Shown here piece by piece: positions 1 through 5,034 of a DNA stretch of 5,034 bases (its first letter is position 1; every line of letters starts with the position of its first letter). Under the pieces are notes generated by a model. The model ran no database searches. It was given only the letters and a program-made list of their open reading frames with translations, and was not told the origin of the DNA. Made by a program: the position numbers and the translations under genes. Origin of the DNA: Bacteroidota bacterium (GTDB taxonomy: Bacteria; Bacteroidota; Bacteroidia; Flavobacteriales_F; PHOS-HE28); NCBI GenBank assembly GCA_023428865.1, contig JAEYWT010000200.1:1-5034 (forward strand), written 5' to 3'.

Positions 1-153
1 GCCATGTGGCTCTTGAACGAGATGGACCGCAAACACCGCAGCCGCTGGACAGGAGGAGGTGGTGGTGGATGGAGTGGGGGTAGAGGAGGAGGTGGCTTCG
101 GTGGTTTTGGTGGCGGTGGTTTTGGCGGTGGCGGTGCCGGTGGTAGCTGGTGA
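1..153 (+). CDS. C-terminal end of a TPM-domain (YgcG-type) protein, 5' truncated by the window
   Basis: Only the last 50 codons are visible, in frame from base 1 to the TGA at 151-153. The segment begins AMWLLNEMDRKHRSRW and then becomes a low-complexity tail of about 34 residues made almost entirely of Gly with scattered Trp, Phe, Ser, Arg and Ala, ending GGGGAGGSW. A Gly/Phe/Ser-rich tail ending in SW or similar is typical of secreted or membrane-anchored TPM-domain proteins (TPM_phosphatase/YgcG family), which are common in Bacteroidota. The TPM domain itself would lie upstream of the window, so the family call is inference from the tail alone. Other Gly-rich secreted proteins cannot be excluded. 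The stop overlaps the start of the M23 peptidase gene (TGATG), which suggests translational coupling and a shared transcript. Confidence 0.6.
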   Translation, partial: AMWLLNEMDRKHRSRWTGGGGGGWSGGRGGGGFGGFGGGGFGGGGAGGSW

Positions 154-689
154 TGCGTATGGACCGCAAAAAGTTGAGCGCACGCTCCATTATGCGATAC
201 CTGCTCCTCGCGGCATTCGTATTGCTTGTGCTTGGTCTCTTGCTGCCTATGCAACGCACCATGCCCGTGAAGGGTGCCGACCGCAACAGTTTCGCGTACG
301 ACAGCTTCTGGTACTTTCCGTGGGGGCGTTCGGGAACCCACAAAGGCATCGACATCTTCGCCACCAAAGGCACGGCCGTGCAAGCCGCAGCCGGTGGTGT
401 GGTGCTCTATGCCGGAACCAAGGAAGTGGGTGGCAACATCGTGTTGGTGCTTGGGCCCAAGTGGCGGCTATTCTACTACGCACACCTGGATACCATCATG
501 GTACACAGCGGTAAGCTCGTTTCCCACCACGAACAGTTGGGTACGGTGGGCAATTCGGGCAACGCTGCCGGCAAACCGCCACACCTGCACTACGCCATCG
601 TCACCTTGGTGCCTTATCCCTGGAGGATGGATGGTGATCACCAAGGGTGGAAGAAAGCCTTCTACCTGGACCCCTCGGAACATGTTTGA
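153..689 (+). CDS. Membrane-anchored M23 (LytM-type) zinc metallopeptidase
   Basis: Predicted 178-residue envelope protein of the peptidase M23 family, which cuts peptide cross-links of peptidoglycan. A basic N-terminus (residues 1-15, several Lys/Arg) is followed by one hydrophobic segment at about 16-32 (YLLLAAFVLLVLGLLL), consistent with a signal anchor and a periplasmic catalytic domain. All expected zinc and catalytic motifs are visible: HxxxD at His63-Asp67 (THKGIDI), His111 in AHLD, and HxH at His144-His146 (PPHLHY). Gly-rich beta-strand stretches lie between them (AAAGGVVLYAG, VGNSGNAAG). It is short for the family, with no LysM or coiled-coil domain, so it is essentially a minimal catalytic unit. 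I chose the ATG at 153 because it forms a TGATG overlap with the upstream stop; an in-frame GTG at 150 is the alternative. No Shine-Dalgarno is seen. Because the full motif set is kept it is probably active rather than a degenerate LytM activator. Confidence 0.9.
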   Translation: MRMDRKKLSARSIMRYLLLAAFVLLVLGLLLPMQRTMPVKGADRNSFAYDSFWYFPWGRSGTHKGIDIFATKGTAVQAAAGGVVLYAGTKEVGGNIVLVLGPKWRLFYYAHLDTIMVHSGKLVSHHEQLGTVGNSGNAAGKPPHLHYAIVTLVPYPWRMDGDHQGWKKAFYLDPSEHV

Positions 690-701
690 TCGACCCGTAC
701 G

Positions 702-1448
702 ATGAGCTTCAGCAAGTGGATAGGTGGTGGTTTAGGATGGGCCTTCGGTGGACCCATCGGCGGTTTGATCGGCTTCGCGGTGGGAGCCATGCTGGACCAG
801 ATGCAAGGTCCGCAGGAAGATCCTTCACCACAACAGCGCCGTGTACATGGTACAGGCTACACCACCGACGGCGACCTTACCATGAGCCTGGTGGTGCTGA
901 TCGCAGCGCTGATGAAGGCCGATGGCAAGGTGACCCAAAGCGAACTGGATAACGTGCGGCGCTTCTTCCTGCGCCAGTTCGGGCAACAGCAAGCTGCCCA
1001 ATTGTTGATCGTGCTGCGCGATGTTCTGAAGCGCGACATCCCCCTGCACCAGGTGTGTGAGCAGATCCGCCACAACATGCCACACGCCGTGCGCCTACAA
1101 TTGTTGCACTACCTCATCGGGCTGGCGCATGCCGATGGTTCTGTTCACCGCGCCGAACTGGAGTTGCTCAAGCGTATGGCGCACGACATGGGCATAAGCG
1201 ACAAGGACCTCGGTTCGCTCAGTGCCATGTTCCGCACCGCCGATCCTTCGGCAGCCTACCAGATCCTGGAGATCCCCGCCACCGCAACGGATGAAGAGGT
1301 GAAGAAAGCCTATCGCCGTATGGCCATGAAGTTCCACCCGGACAAGGTGGCGCAGTTGGGGGAGGATGTACAGAAAGCCGCCGCCGAGAAGTTCAAGAAG
1401 GTGCAAGAAGCCTACGAGACCATCCAGAAGCAGCGCGGGATGAAGTAG
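702..1448 (+). CDS. DjlA-like co-chaperone: TerB domain plus C-terminal J domain
   Basis: Protein of 248 residues with the architecture of DjlA-type membrane DnaJ proteins. Residues about 5-32 form a Gly-rich hydrophobic segment (IGGGLGWAFGGPIGGLIGF) with GxxxG-like spacing, as in the N-terminal membrane/dimerisation segment of DjlA. Residues about 58-180 form a TerB-like helical domain with two acidic repeats, ADGKV (73-77) and ADGSV (144-148), candidate metal-binding positions. Residues about 184-247 are a J domain with the HPD motif at 212-214 (KFHPDKV), the element that stimulates Hsp70 (DnaK) ATP hydrolysis. By family knowledge it recruits DnaK to the inner membrane, and the J domain should face the cytoplasm. 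It starts 12 bp after the M23 gene stop, in the same direction, so co-transcription is likely. No Shine-Dalgarno is visible before the ATG. Its stop lies 4 bp from the stop of the convergent barrel gene. Confidence 0.92.
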   Translation: MSFSKWIGGGLGWAFGGPIGGLIGFAVGAMLDQMQGPQEDPSPQQRRVHGTGYTTDGDLTMSLVVLIAALMKADGKVTQSELDNVRRFFLRQFGQQQAAQLLIVLRDVLKRDIPLHQVCEQIRHNMPHAVRLQLLHYLIGLAHADGSVHRAELELLKRMAHDMGISDKDLGSLSAMFRTADPSAAYQILEIPATATDEEVKKAYRRMAMKFHPDKVAQLGEDVQKAAAEKFKKVQEAYETIQKQRGMK

Positions 1449-1452
1449 TTCC

Positions 1453-2091
1453 CTAGAAACGCACCACCATGCCTGCACTGATCCGCGGGCTGTTCCACTG
1501 GATGCGTGTGCGGGTACCATCGACGTTGACCAAGCCACCTTCCAGGACTAGTTCATTGCTGCTCGATGCCGTATGGTCGAAGGCGATGAAGCCACCGATG
1601 GTGCTGCTGAACATACCAATGTAGCGTACGCTGCCATTTATCACCCCACTGGTGGTGGTGTAGGGTAGGCGCGATTCCAGCGGGAATAGGGAAGAAGCTG
1701 ATGGACCGAAGCCGCCCTCCAACTCCACCGCAGTGCGTTCCCAGATCAGGGGGCGGAAGGCGATACCCAACATGTAGGTGGTCATATGCAAGCGATCAAG
1801 GCCCTTGTTGTGCCAAGTGGAACCCACACGATCGTAGTGGATCCCCAGCGACCAACGTTTTCCAATGGCGTAACCAAAGGCGGCACGTAACACGCCCGAG
1901 CCCAAGCCTTCCACGGCGATGTCGCTGCGGTCGCTGTACAGGTTGATCACGCCCACACCGCCACCCACGCTCATGAGCAGCTGCTTCTTGCGCACAGCCT
2001 GTGCCTGTACACCGCAGGTGGCAGCCACGCAGAATAGGGAGAGCGCTATGCGGACGAAGAGCACGCCCAAAGATGCACCATCCGAGCCCAT
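1453..2091 (-). CDS. Small outer-membrane beta-barrel protein, function unknown
   Basis: Predicted 212-residue exported protein. An N-terminal signal peptide is visible: one Arg at 14, a hydrophobic core (IALSLFCVAATCG), then AxA-type cleavage choices at VQA/AQA (30-32). The mature part alternates polar and apolar residues with many Gly and aromatic residues (SVGGGVGVINLY, AAFGYAIGKRWSLGIHY, MLGIAFRPLIW) and ends in RISAGMVVRF. A terminal Phe after an alternating strand is the usual C-terminal signal for outer-membrane barrel assembly. The size would suit an 8-strand barrel. I do not recognise a specific family. The frame stays open to an ATG at 2172, but that adds a 27-residue non-signal-like leader inside the divergent hydrolase gene, so I use the ATG at 2091. 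A GTG at 2064 (MLFVRIALSL) would give an even more typical signal peptide. No terminator is seen at its convergent 3' end. Confidence 0.75.
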   Translation of the reverse strand: MGSDGASLGVLFVRIALSLFCVAATCGVQAQAVRKKQLLMSVGGGVGVINLYSDRSDIAVEGLGSGVLRAAFGYAIGKRWSLGIHYDRVGSTWHNKGLDRLHMTTYMLGIAFRPLIWERTAVELEGGFGPSASSLFPLESRLPYTTTSGVINGSVRYIGMFSSTIGGFIAFDHTASSSNELVLEGGLVNVDGTRTRIQWNSPRISAGMVVRF

Positions 2092-2100
2092 GCGGACAGG

Positions 2101-2108
2101 TACCTTTG
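2101..2108 (+). promoter_or_regulatory. Candidate Bacteroidota-type -7 promoter element TACCTTTG
   Basis: The octamer is an exact match to the TAnnTTTG -7 consensus of Bacteroidota housekeeping promoters and lies in the short gap between the divergent barrel and hydrolase genes. No TTG-like -33 element is seen at the usual distance upstream. By analogy transcription would begin a few bases downstream, near 2112, which argues against hydrolase start codons upstream of about 2110 and fits a start at 2135 (short leader) or 2114 (nearly leaderless). An octamer with two free positions can occur by chance. Confidence 0.5.
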
Positions 2109-2113
2109 CACAG

Positions 2114-2914
2114 ATGGGGTGGCTGTGGCTTTTGATGGGGATCGTGGTGGTGGCGTATGCCTGCACCTGCATGTTCTATGCCGTTTTCCAGGAGCGCTTC
2201 ATCTTCATCCGCTTCCGCACGAACAAACAGTATGTATACAAGTTCGCGATACCCTTCGAGGAGCGCTACCTGGAGACCGATGATGATGCGCGCCTGCACG
2301 CGCTCTATTTCAAAGCGGAGAACCCCAAGGGAGTGATCCTATATTTCCATGGGAACACGGGCAGCTTGCGGCGTTGGGGCAAATTCGCACCGCGCTTCGT
2401 GCGCCTGGGTTACGATGTGCTCATGCCCGATCCACGCGGCTACGGTAAAAGCCGCGGTCGCCTGAGCGAAGCCGCCTTGATCGCCGATGCCCACGCGTGG
2501 TACGAGCACCTGCTCAAGGAAACGGAAGCCTCGCGGATCGTGGTGTTCGGCCGCTCGCTGGGTAGTGGATTGGCCACCCCCGTGGCCATGCAGCACAAAC
2601 CGCGCATGCTCATTCTGGAGACGCCCTTCGCCAACTTGTACGATGTGGCCACCAACTACCTGCCCATTCTACCGTACCGCCTGTTGTTGCGCTATCCTTT
2701 CCGGAACGATAAGGCCATGCGGCGAATGGCCTGTCCGGTGTACATCCTCCACGGCCGCTTCGATGCCATGGTGCCCTATGCCAGCGCCTTGAAGCTATAC
2801 GCCGCCGTGCCTTCCGAGGTGCATCGCGAAATGGTCACCTTCCCCAAGGGCCACCATAGTGACTTGCCTCGATTCCCCCGCTATCAGAAGTTCCTGTTGC
2901 GTGTGTTGGGTTGA
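2114..2914 (+). CDS. Membrane-anchored alpha/beta hydrolase (serine hydrolase, BEM46/ABHD13-like)
   Basis: Protein of 266 residues from the ATG at 2114. Residues 1-25 form one hydrophobic anchor (GWLWLLMGIVVVAYA). After it come the landmarks of the alpha/beta-hydrolase fold: an oxyanion-type HGNTG at 79-83, DPRGYGKS (106-113), the nucleophile elbow GRSLG with Ser148, the acid Asp217 in HGRFDAMVP, and His248 in KGHHSDL. The triad is complete, so an esterase, thioesterase or lipase-like activity is likely, but the substrate cannot be read from sequence. The order matches BEM46/ABHD13-type hydrolases, which are usually tethered to a membrane by an N-terminal helix. The frame is open from 1919, with further ATGs at 2042 and 2090 and one at 2135. 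The -7 element at 2101 makes 2114 or 2135 the best choices. I keep 2114 because it preserves the full hydrophobic segment. The gene is divergent from the barrel gene; no clear terminator follows it. Confidence 0.88.
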   Translation: MGWLWLLMGIVVVAYACTCMFYAVFQERFIFIRFRTNKQYVYKFAIPFEERYLETDDDARLHALYFKAENPKGVILYFHGNTGSLRRWGKFAPRFVRLGYDVLMPDPRGYGKSRGRLSEAALIADAHAWYEHLLKETEASRIVVFGRSLGSGLATPVAMQHKPRMLILETPFANLYDVATNYLPILPYRLLLRYPFRNDKAMRRMACPVYILHGRFDAMVPYASALKLYAAVPSEVHREMVTFPKGHHSDLPRFPRYQKFLLRVLG

Positions 2915-2941
2915 TCCTGAGGTCCAACAGGCTTCCGGTCC

Positions 2942-2949
2942 TACCTTCG
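2942..2949 (+). promoter_or_regulatory. Candidate -7 promoter element TACCTTCG upstream of the FKBP gene
   Basis: The octamer matches TAnnTTTG at all but one fixed position (C for T) and is followed by C, as is the element at 2101 (TACCTTTGC versus TACCTTCGC). It lies 27 bp before the ATG at 2969 inside the 54-bp gap after the hydrolase stop, giving a predicted leader of roughly 16 bases. No convincing -33 TTG is present at the expected distance. It suggests the FKBP gene has its own promoter rather than depending only on read-through from the hydrolase gene. Confidence 0.5.
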
Positions 2950-2968
2950 CACCCCTTAACAAGAACCC

Positions 2969-3670
2969 ATGATCGTTCGTTCCCTCGCAGCGGTGGTCTC
3001 TGTGACCTTGCTCGCTTCCTGCTCCCAAGGCCAGAAAGGCCGTAATACCGAAATGAAGACCGAGATGGATTCGGTCAGCTACGCCATTGGTGCCGATATC
3101 GGCGGCAACCTCAAGCGTGGTAAGATCGATTCCATCAATGCGGAATTGCTGCATGCTGGCCTGGTGGATGGCCTCGATAGCAACCTGCGAATGGACAACG
3201 AAACGCTGCAAGGTGTTATGCAGGCCTTCATGATGAAGATGCAGATGAAGATGCAGGCGGAAGAGGCGGCGAAGGGCGAGACCAACCGCGCAGCCGGTGA
3301 ACAATTCCTAGCGGAGAATGCGAAACGCACCGGTGTTGTGACCACCCCAAGCGGCCTGCAATACGAAGTGGTAACGATGGGTACAGGCCCCAAACCTCTC
3401 CCGACCGATCAAGTCAAGGTCCACTACCATGGCACCTTCTTGGATGGCGAAGTGTTCGATAGCTCGGTGGACCGCGGCGAGCCTGCGGTGTTCGGTGTTA
3501 CCCAAGTGATACCCGGATGGGTGGAGGCGCTCCAGATGATGCCTGCCGGTAGCAAGTGGAAGCTCTACATCCCCAGCGACTTAGCCTATGGCCCAGGAGG
3601 CAATGGCCGAATTCCAGGCAACAGTGCGCTGCAATTCGATATCGAATTGCTGGAGGTGATGAAGAAGTGA
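2969..3670 (+). CDS. FKBP-type peptidyl-prolyl cis-trans isomerase, lipoprotein (MIP/FkpA-like)
   Basis: Protein of 233 residues that should catalyse cis-trans isomerisation of Xaa-Pro bonds and assist folding of exported proteins. The N-terminus is a lipoprotein signal: Arg4, a hydrophobic stretch, then the lipobox LASC with Cys18. Residues about 33-120 form an FKBP_N-type helical dimerisation domain (SVSYAIGADIGGNLK, the usual opening). Residues about 140-230 form the FKBP catalytic domain. Pocket residues are present: Tyr153 (VHYHG), Phe163-Asp164 (FDSS), Val180-Ile181 and Trp184 (QVIPGWVEAL), Tyr207 (LAYGPGG) and Phe223 (LQFDIELLEV). All landmarks of an active FKBP are kept. A Met-rich stretch with a 12-bp tandem repeat lies in the linker helix (89-96). 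The gene has a promoter-like element upstream and a strong terminator downstream, so it is probably a single-gene unit. No Shine-Dalgarno precedes the ATG. Confidence 0.95.
   Translation: MIVRSLAAVVSVTLLASCSQGQKGRNTEMKTEMDSVSYAIGADIGGNLKRGKIDSINAELLHAGLVDGLDSNLRMDNETLQGVMQAFMMKMQMKMQAEEAAKGETNRAAGEQFLAENAKRTGVVTTPSGLQYEVVTMGTGPKPLPTDQVKVHYHGTFLDGEVFDSSVDRGEPAVFGVTQVIPGWVEALQMMPAGSKWKLYIPSDLAYGPGGNGRIPGNSALQFDIELLEVMKK
3233..3256 (+). repeat. Perfect 12-bp tandem duplication (ATGAAGATGCAG x2) inside the FKBP gene
   Basis: Two identical adjacent copies, 3233-3244 and 3245-3256, encode (MKMQ)2 at residues 89-96 of the FKBP lipoprotein, in the helix joining the dimerisation and catalytic domains. 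The frame is kept. It looks like a slippage-type duplication that extends the helix by roughly one turn. Confidence 0.9.
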
Positions 3671-3687
3671 TCCTCTCCTAGGCTTCG

Positions 3688-3722
3688 AAGGGTGCGTTGG
3701 TCAAGACCAGCGCACCCTTTTT
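3688..3722 (+). terminator. Strong Rho-independent terminator of the FKBP gene
   Basis: It begins 17 bp after the FKBP stop. The left arm 3689-3701 (AGGGTGCGTTGGT) pairs with 3706-3718 over 13 positions, with loop CAAG (3702-3705), extendable by A3688-T3719. The 3' side runs into five T residues (3718-3722). The only non-Watson-Crick pair is T3697 with G3710, a U-G wobble in the plus-strand RNA. In minus-strand RNA the same position is an A-C mismatch and no T run follows, so the structure is directional and serves the FKBP gene rather than the DUF551 gene that ends at 3726. Confidence 0.88.
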
Positions 3723-3725
3723 CGT

Positions 3726-3998
3726 TCAGGGTGCATCCGGTAACGGCATCCAATGGGATACCTCGGCGAAGAACTTGTTGCTGGTGCCTTCGCCCAGCCA
3801 GAAATGCGGCACACCTGTGTAGCCGGTCTTGCTCACGTTCTTCAGGAAATGATCCTTTTGGAAACGAAGGATCACCACCTGCCGGCTTTCGGTATCGCCC
3901 GATTTTCCGGGTAGGTAAACCTCGTTCTTCGGTAGATAGCACAAGCAGCGCTGCCCATCGGCCGGTAAGGTGTCGGAGACCGCGATCCACGTGCCCAT
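3726..3998 (-). CDS. DUF551-type small protein
   Basis: Predicted 90-residue soluble protein with no signal peptide or membrane segment. It shows the hallmarks of DUF551: an opening TWIAVSDTLPADGQRCLCY (Trp4, Ile5, Leu11-Pro12), a variable middle, and a terminal HWMPLP at 82-87 followed by DAP. The length fits the family. DUF551 has no established function and is best known from phage, prophage and enterobacterial genomes; no other phage-like gene is visible here. The frame is open to an ATG at 4034, which would overlap the upstream malate-synthase stop by 17 bp. I prefer the ATG at 3998 because DUF551 proteins begin only a few residues before the WI motif and this leaves a 19-bp gap. It follows the malate-synthase gene in the same direction and could be co-transcribed with it. 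A weak -7-like TATCTTGG lies at 4011-4004, too close to the start for a normal leader. No terminator of its own is visible. Confidence 0.75.
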   Translation of the reverse strand: MGTWIAVSDTLPADGQRCLCYLPKNEVYLPGKSGDTESRQVVILRFQKDHFLKNVSKTGYTGVPHFWLGEGTSNKFFAEVSHWMPLPDAP

Positions 3999-4017
3999 CG
4001 CCGCCAAGATAGCCGCT

Positions 4018-5034
4018 CTACAGCATCGGAACACTTTCGCTGTCGGCCTGCTCTACGATGTAGGTCATCGCACGCTCCACCTGCTTCTTGATCAACGGGT
4101 CGCTTACGTCGAACATCTTGTCGGCTTCCTTCTTCAACATGAACTTGATCAGATCGATGTTGACCGGAAGGTTCGTAGCCGTGATATTCCCATGTTTGCT
4201 GTGATTCCACTGCCACAACAACCGGATCGCCAGTAGCAGCGAAGAACGGTCGTGTACCCGACCACCCTGTATCACCCAGCCTTTGCCTTGCTCACGTAGC
4301 ATCAATGTGCGCAATGCGGTGCGTAGGATGCTCTTGAGGCTTTCCACCGAAATGGGGCCTTCGGGGCGCTGTACCAGGTCTGCCGGCGTAATGGTGTCGT
4401 TGCGTTGGTAGCCCATCTGGTGTGCCCGCGGCATGCTCTTGTTGAACTCCACCATGCTCGCGTTCACCATATCCTCGTGTACCACCAAGGTGCCGTCATG
4501 GCCATCCACGGCTTCACGCTCCTTGTCGGCGAGCATTTCCAGGTATTCCGCTTTCACCTTGTTGTGGTCCAAGGATGGGAGCACGAACGATGGCGCACCC
4601 ATGGCATGACAACCGCGTTTGTGGCAGATACCGATGGTGCGTAGGCTAAGCGCTCGTAAGAACGGAGCGTTCAAACCAATGGTCTCCCGGTCGGGCAGTA
4701 CGGGTGTATCCGTTCCGTGGAACAGTGCGATGTGGTCTGCAGCATAGGCCTGCGGGTCCAACGAAAGGCCTGCACTGTGGTGTTGTAGCTCGAAGAGGAT
4801 CTCTTCCGCCTCCAATGCTCCTGGGATGGTGTCTATCATCACCGTACAGCGGAAGGTGCCGCGCTCCATATCGAGGTGCTCTTCCATCTTCTCTAGTAAG
4901 CGTGCCCACAGCCTTGCCTCTAAATGGCCTTGTACATCGCGCAGGTAGAGGTGTACTCCGCCTTGCCTATGGACCAGGTCCGCGCCATGCCCAATAGTGA
5001 CCATGGCCAGGTCGAAGAGCGCTCCAGGTGCGGG
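4018..5034 (-). CDS. Divergent malate synthase (MSA-type), N-terminal part beyond the window
   Basis: The frame is open to the right edge, giving 338 C-terminal residues of a family usually near 530; the ATG at 5004 is internal. Family reaction: acetyl-CoA + glyoxylate + water to malate + CoA (glyoxylate bypass). Numbering from base 5034, visible MSA landmarks are GALFDL (4-9), GHLEARLW (36-43), HSAGL (86-90), VLPDR (112-116), CHKRGCHAMG (137-146) and ADKEREAVDGHDGT (169-182). Asp262 in VHD, 11 residues before WQW, falls where the catalytic-base Asp of the canonical MEDAATAEISR-IWQW segment lies. Departures from the classical family: TVLIET is TVMIDT (Asp68 for the metal-ligand Glu), YFYLPK is HLYLRD, the GRWDYI segment is remodelled (Asp100 in AADHI may take the role of its Asp), and the EDAATAEISR motif is lost except for its Asp. 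It is clearly homologous to malate synthase; whether it makes malate is uncertain. I therefore give no gene symbol. It is followed by DUF551 on the same strand. Confidence 0.88.
   Translation of the reverse strand, partial: PAPGALFDLAMVTIGHGADLVHRQGGVHLYLRDVQGHLEARLWARLLEKMEEHLDMERGTFRCTVMIDTIPGALEAEEILFELQHHSAGLSLDPQAYAADHIALFHGTDTPVLPDRETIGLNAPFLRALSLRTIGICHKRGCHAMGAPSFVLPSLDHNKVKAEYLEMLADKEREAVDGHDGTLVVHEDMVNASMVEFNKSMPRAHQMGYQRNDTITPADLVQRPEGPISVESLKSILRTALRTLMLREQGKGWVIQGGRVHDRSSLLLAIRLLWQWNHSKHGNITATNLPVNIDLIKFMLKKEADKMFDVSDPLIKKQVERAMTYIVEQADSESVPML

Noticed and set aside
49..150. GGT/GGC-rich repetitive DNA that could be taken for a tandem repeat or regulatory repeat
   Set aside because: It is explained as the codons of the Gly-rich C-terminal tail; units are irregular in length and no fixed period beyond the codon is visible.
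1095..1538. Minus-strand open frame of 147 codons opposite the DjlA-like gene
   Set aside because: It lies antisense to a well-supported TerB/J-domain gene and overlaps the barrel gene. Its translation is rich in His, Leu and Gly with no recognisable domain, as expected of a shadow frame in GC-rich DNA.
2092..2172. Extended N-terminus of the barrel protein starting at the ATG at 2172
   Set aside because: The extra 27 residues would put a His/Pro/Lys-containing stretch before the signal peptide and would lie over the hydrolase membrane-anchor codons and the -7 element.
2912..2968. Possible terminator for the hydrolase gene between it and the FKBP gene
   Set aside because: I could not find a hairpin with a following T run; the GGTCC/GGTCC pair here is a direct, not inverted, repeat.
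2795..3304. Minus-strand open frame of 169 codons opposite the FKBP gene
   Set aside because: It is antisense to a complete FKBP lipoprotein with all catalytic landmarks; its His/Leu-rich content follows from the complementary codons.
3680..3690. Short palindromes CCTAGG and CTTCGAAG before the terminator as operator candidates
   Set aside because: Palindromes of 6 to 8 bp are expected by chance, and their position after a stop codon, next to a terminator, does not suit an operator.
3872..4216. Minus-strand open frame of 114 codons across the malate synthase-DUF551 junction
   Set aside because: It is in a different frame from both genes, which have clear family motifs, and has a compositionally odd Arg/Ser-rich translation with no domain.

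Overview
The window reads as a chromosomal segment of a Bacteroidota bacterium, most likely a moderately GC-rich member of the Flavobacteriales or a close relative. This is an inference. It rests on the absence of Shine-Dalgarno sequences before the visible start codons, on two copies of a TAnnTTTG-like -7 element (TACCTTTG at 2101, TACCTTCG at 2942), and on the gene types: a lipoprotein FKBP isomerase, a small outer-membrane beta-barrel and a TPM protein with a Gly-rich tail. No 16S rRNA or other phylogenetic marker is present, so the exact group is open.

Layout: (1) 1-1448, plus strand, a tight cluster of three genes. These are the Gly-rich 3' end of a TPM/YgcG-type protein, a small membrane-anchored M23 (LytM-type) metallopeptidase that overlaps it at TGATG, and a DjlA-like TerB + J-domain co-chaperone 12 bp later. 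(2) 1453-2091, minus strand, a small beta-barrel outer-membrane protein, convergent with the co-chaperone across only 4 bp. (3) 2114-2914, plus strand, a membrane-anchored alpha/beta hydrolase, divergent from the barrel gene. (4) 2969-3670, plus strand, an FKBP-type peptidyl-prolyl isomerase lipoprotein with its own promoter-like element and a strong intrinsic terminator (3688-3722). (5) 3726-3998, minus strand, a small DUF551-type protein. (6) 4018-5034, minus strand, the C-terminal two thirds of a divergent malate synthase that runs off the right edge.

Functionally the left and middle parts lean towards the cell envelope: cell-wall hydrolysis, periplasmic or outer-membrane protein folding, co-chaperone, outer-membrane barrel. 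The right part carries a malate synthase relative (glyoxylate bypass or related Claisen chemistry) followed by DUF551. Coding density is very high. No gap longer than 300 bp lacks a gene, and I see no tRNA, rRNA, CRISPR array, insertion sequence or prophage structure. Nothing amounts to a clear new system. The best leads are the altered active-site motifs of the malate synthase relative, the DUF551 gene next to it, and the compressed divergent start region around 2089-2135.
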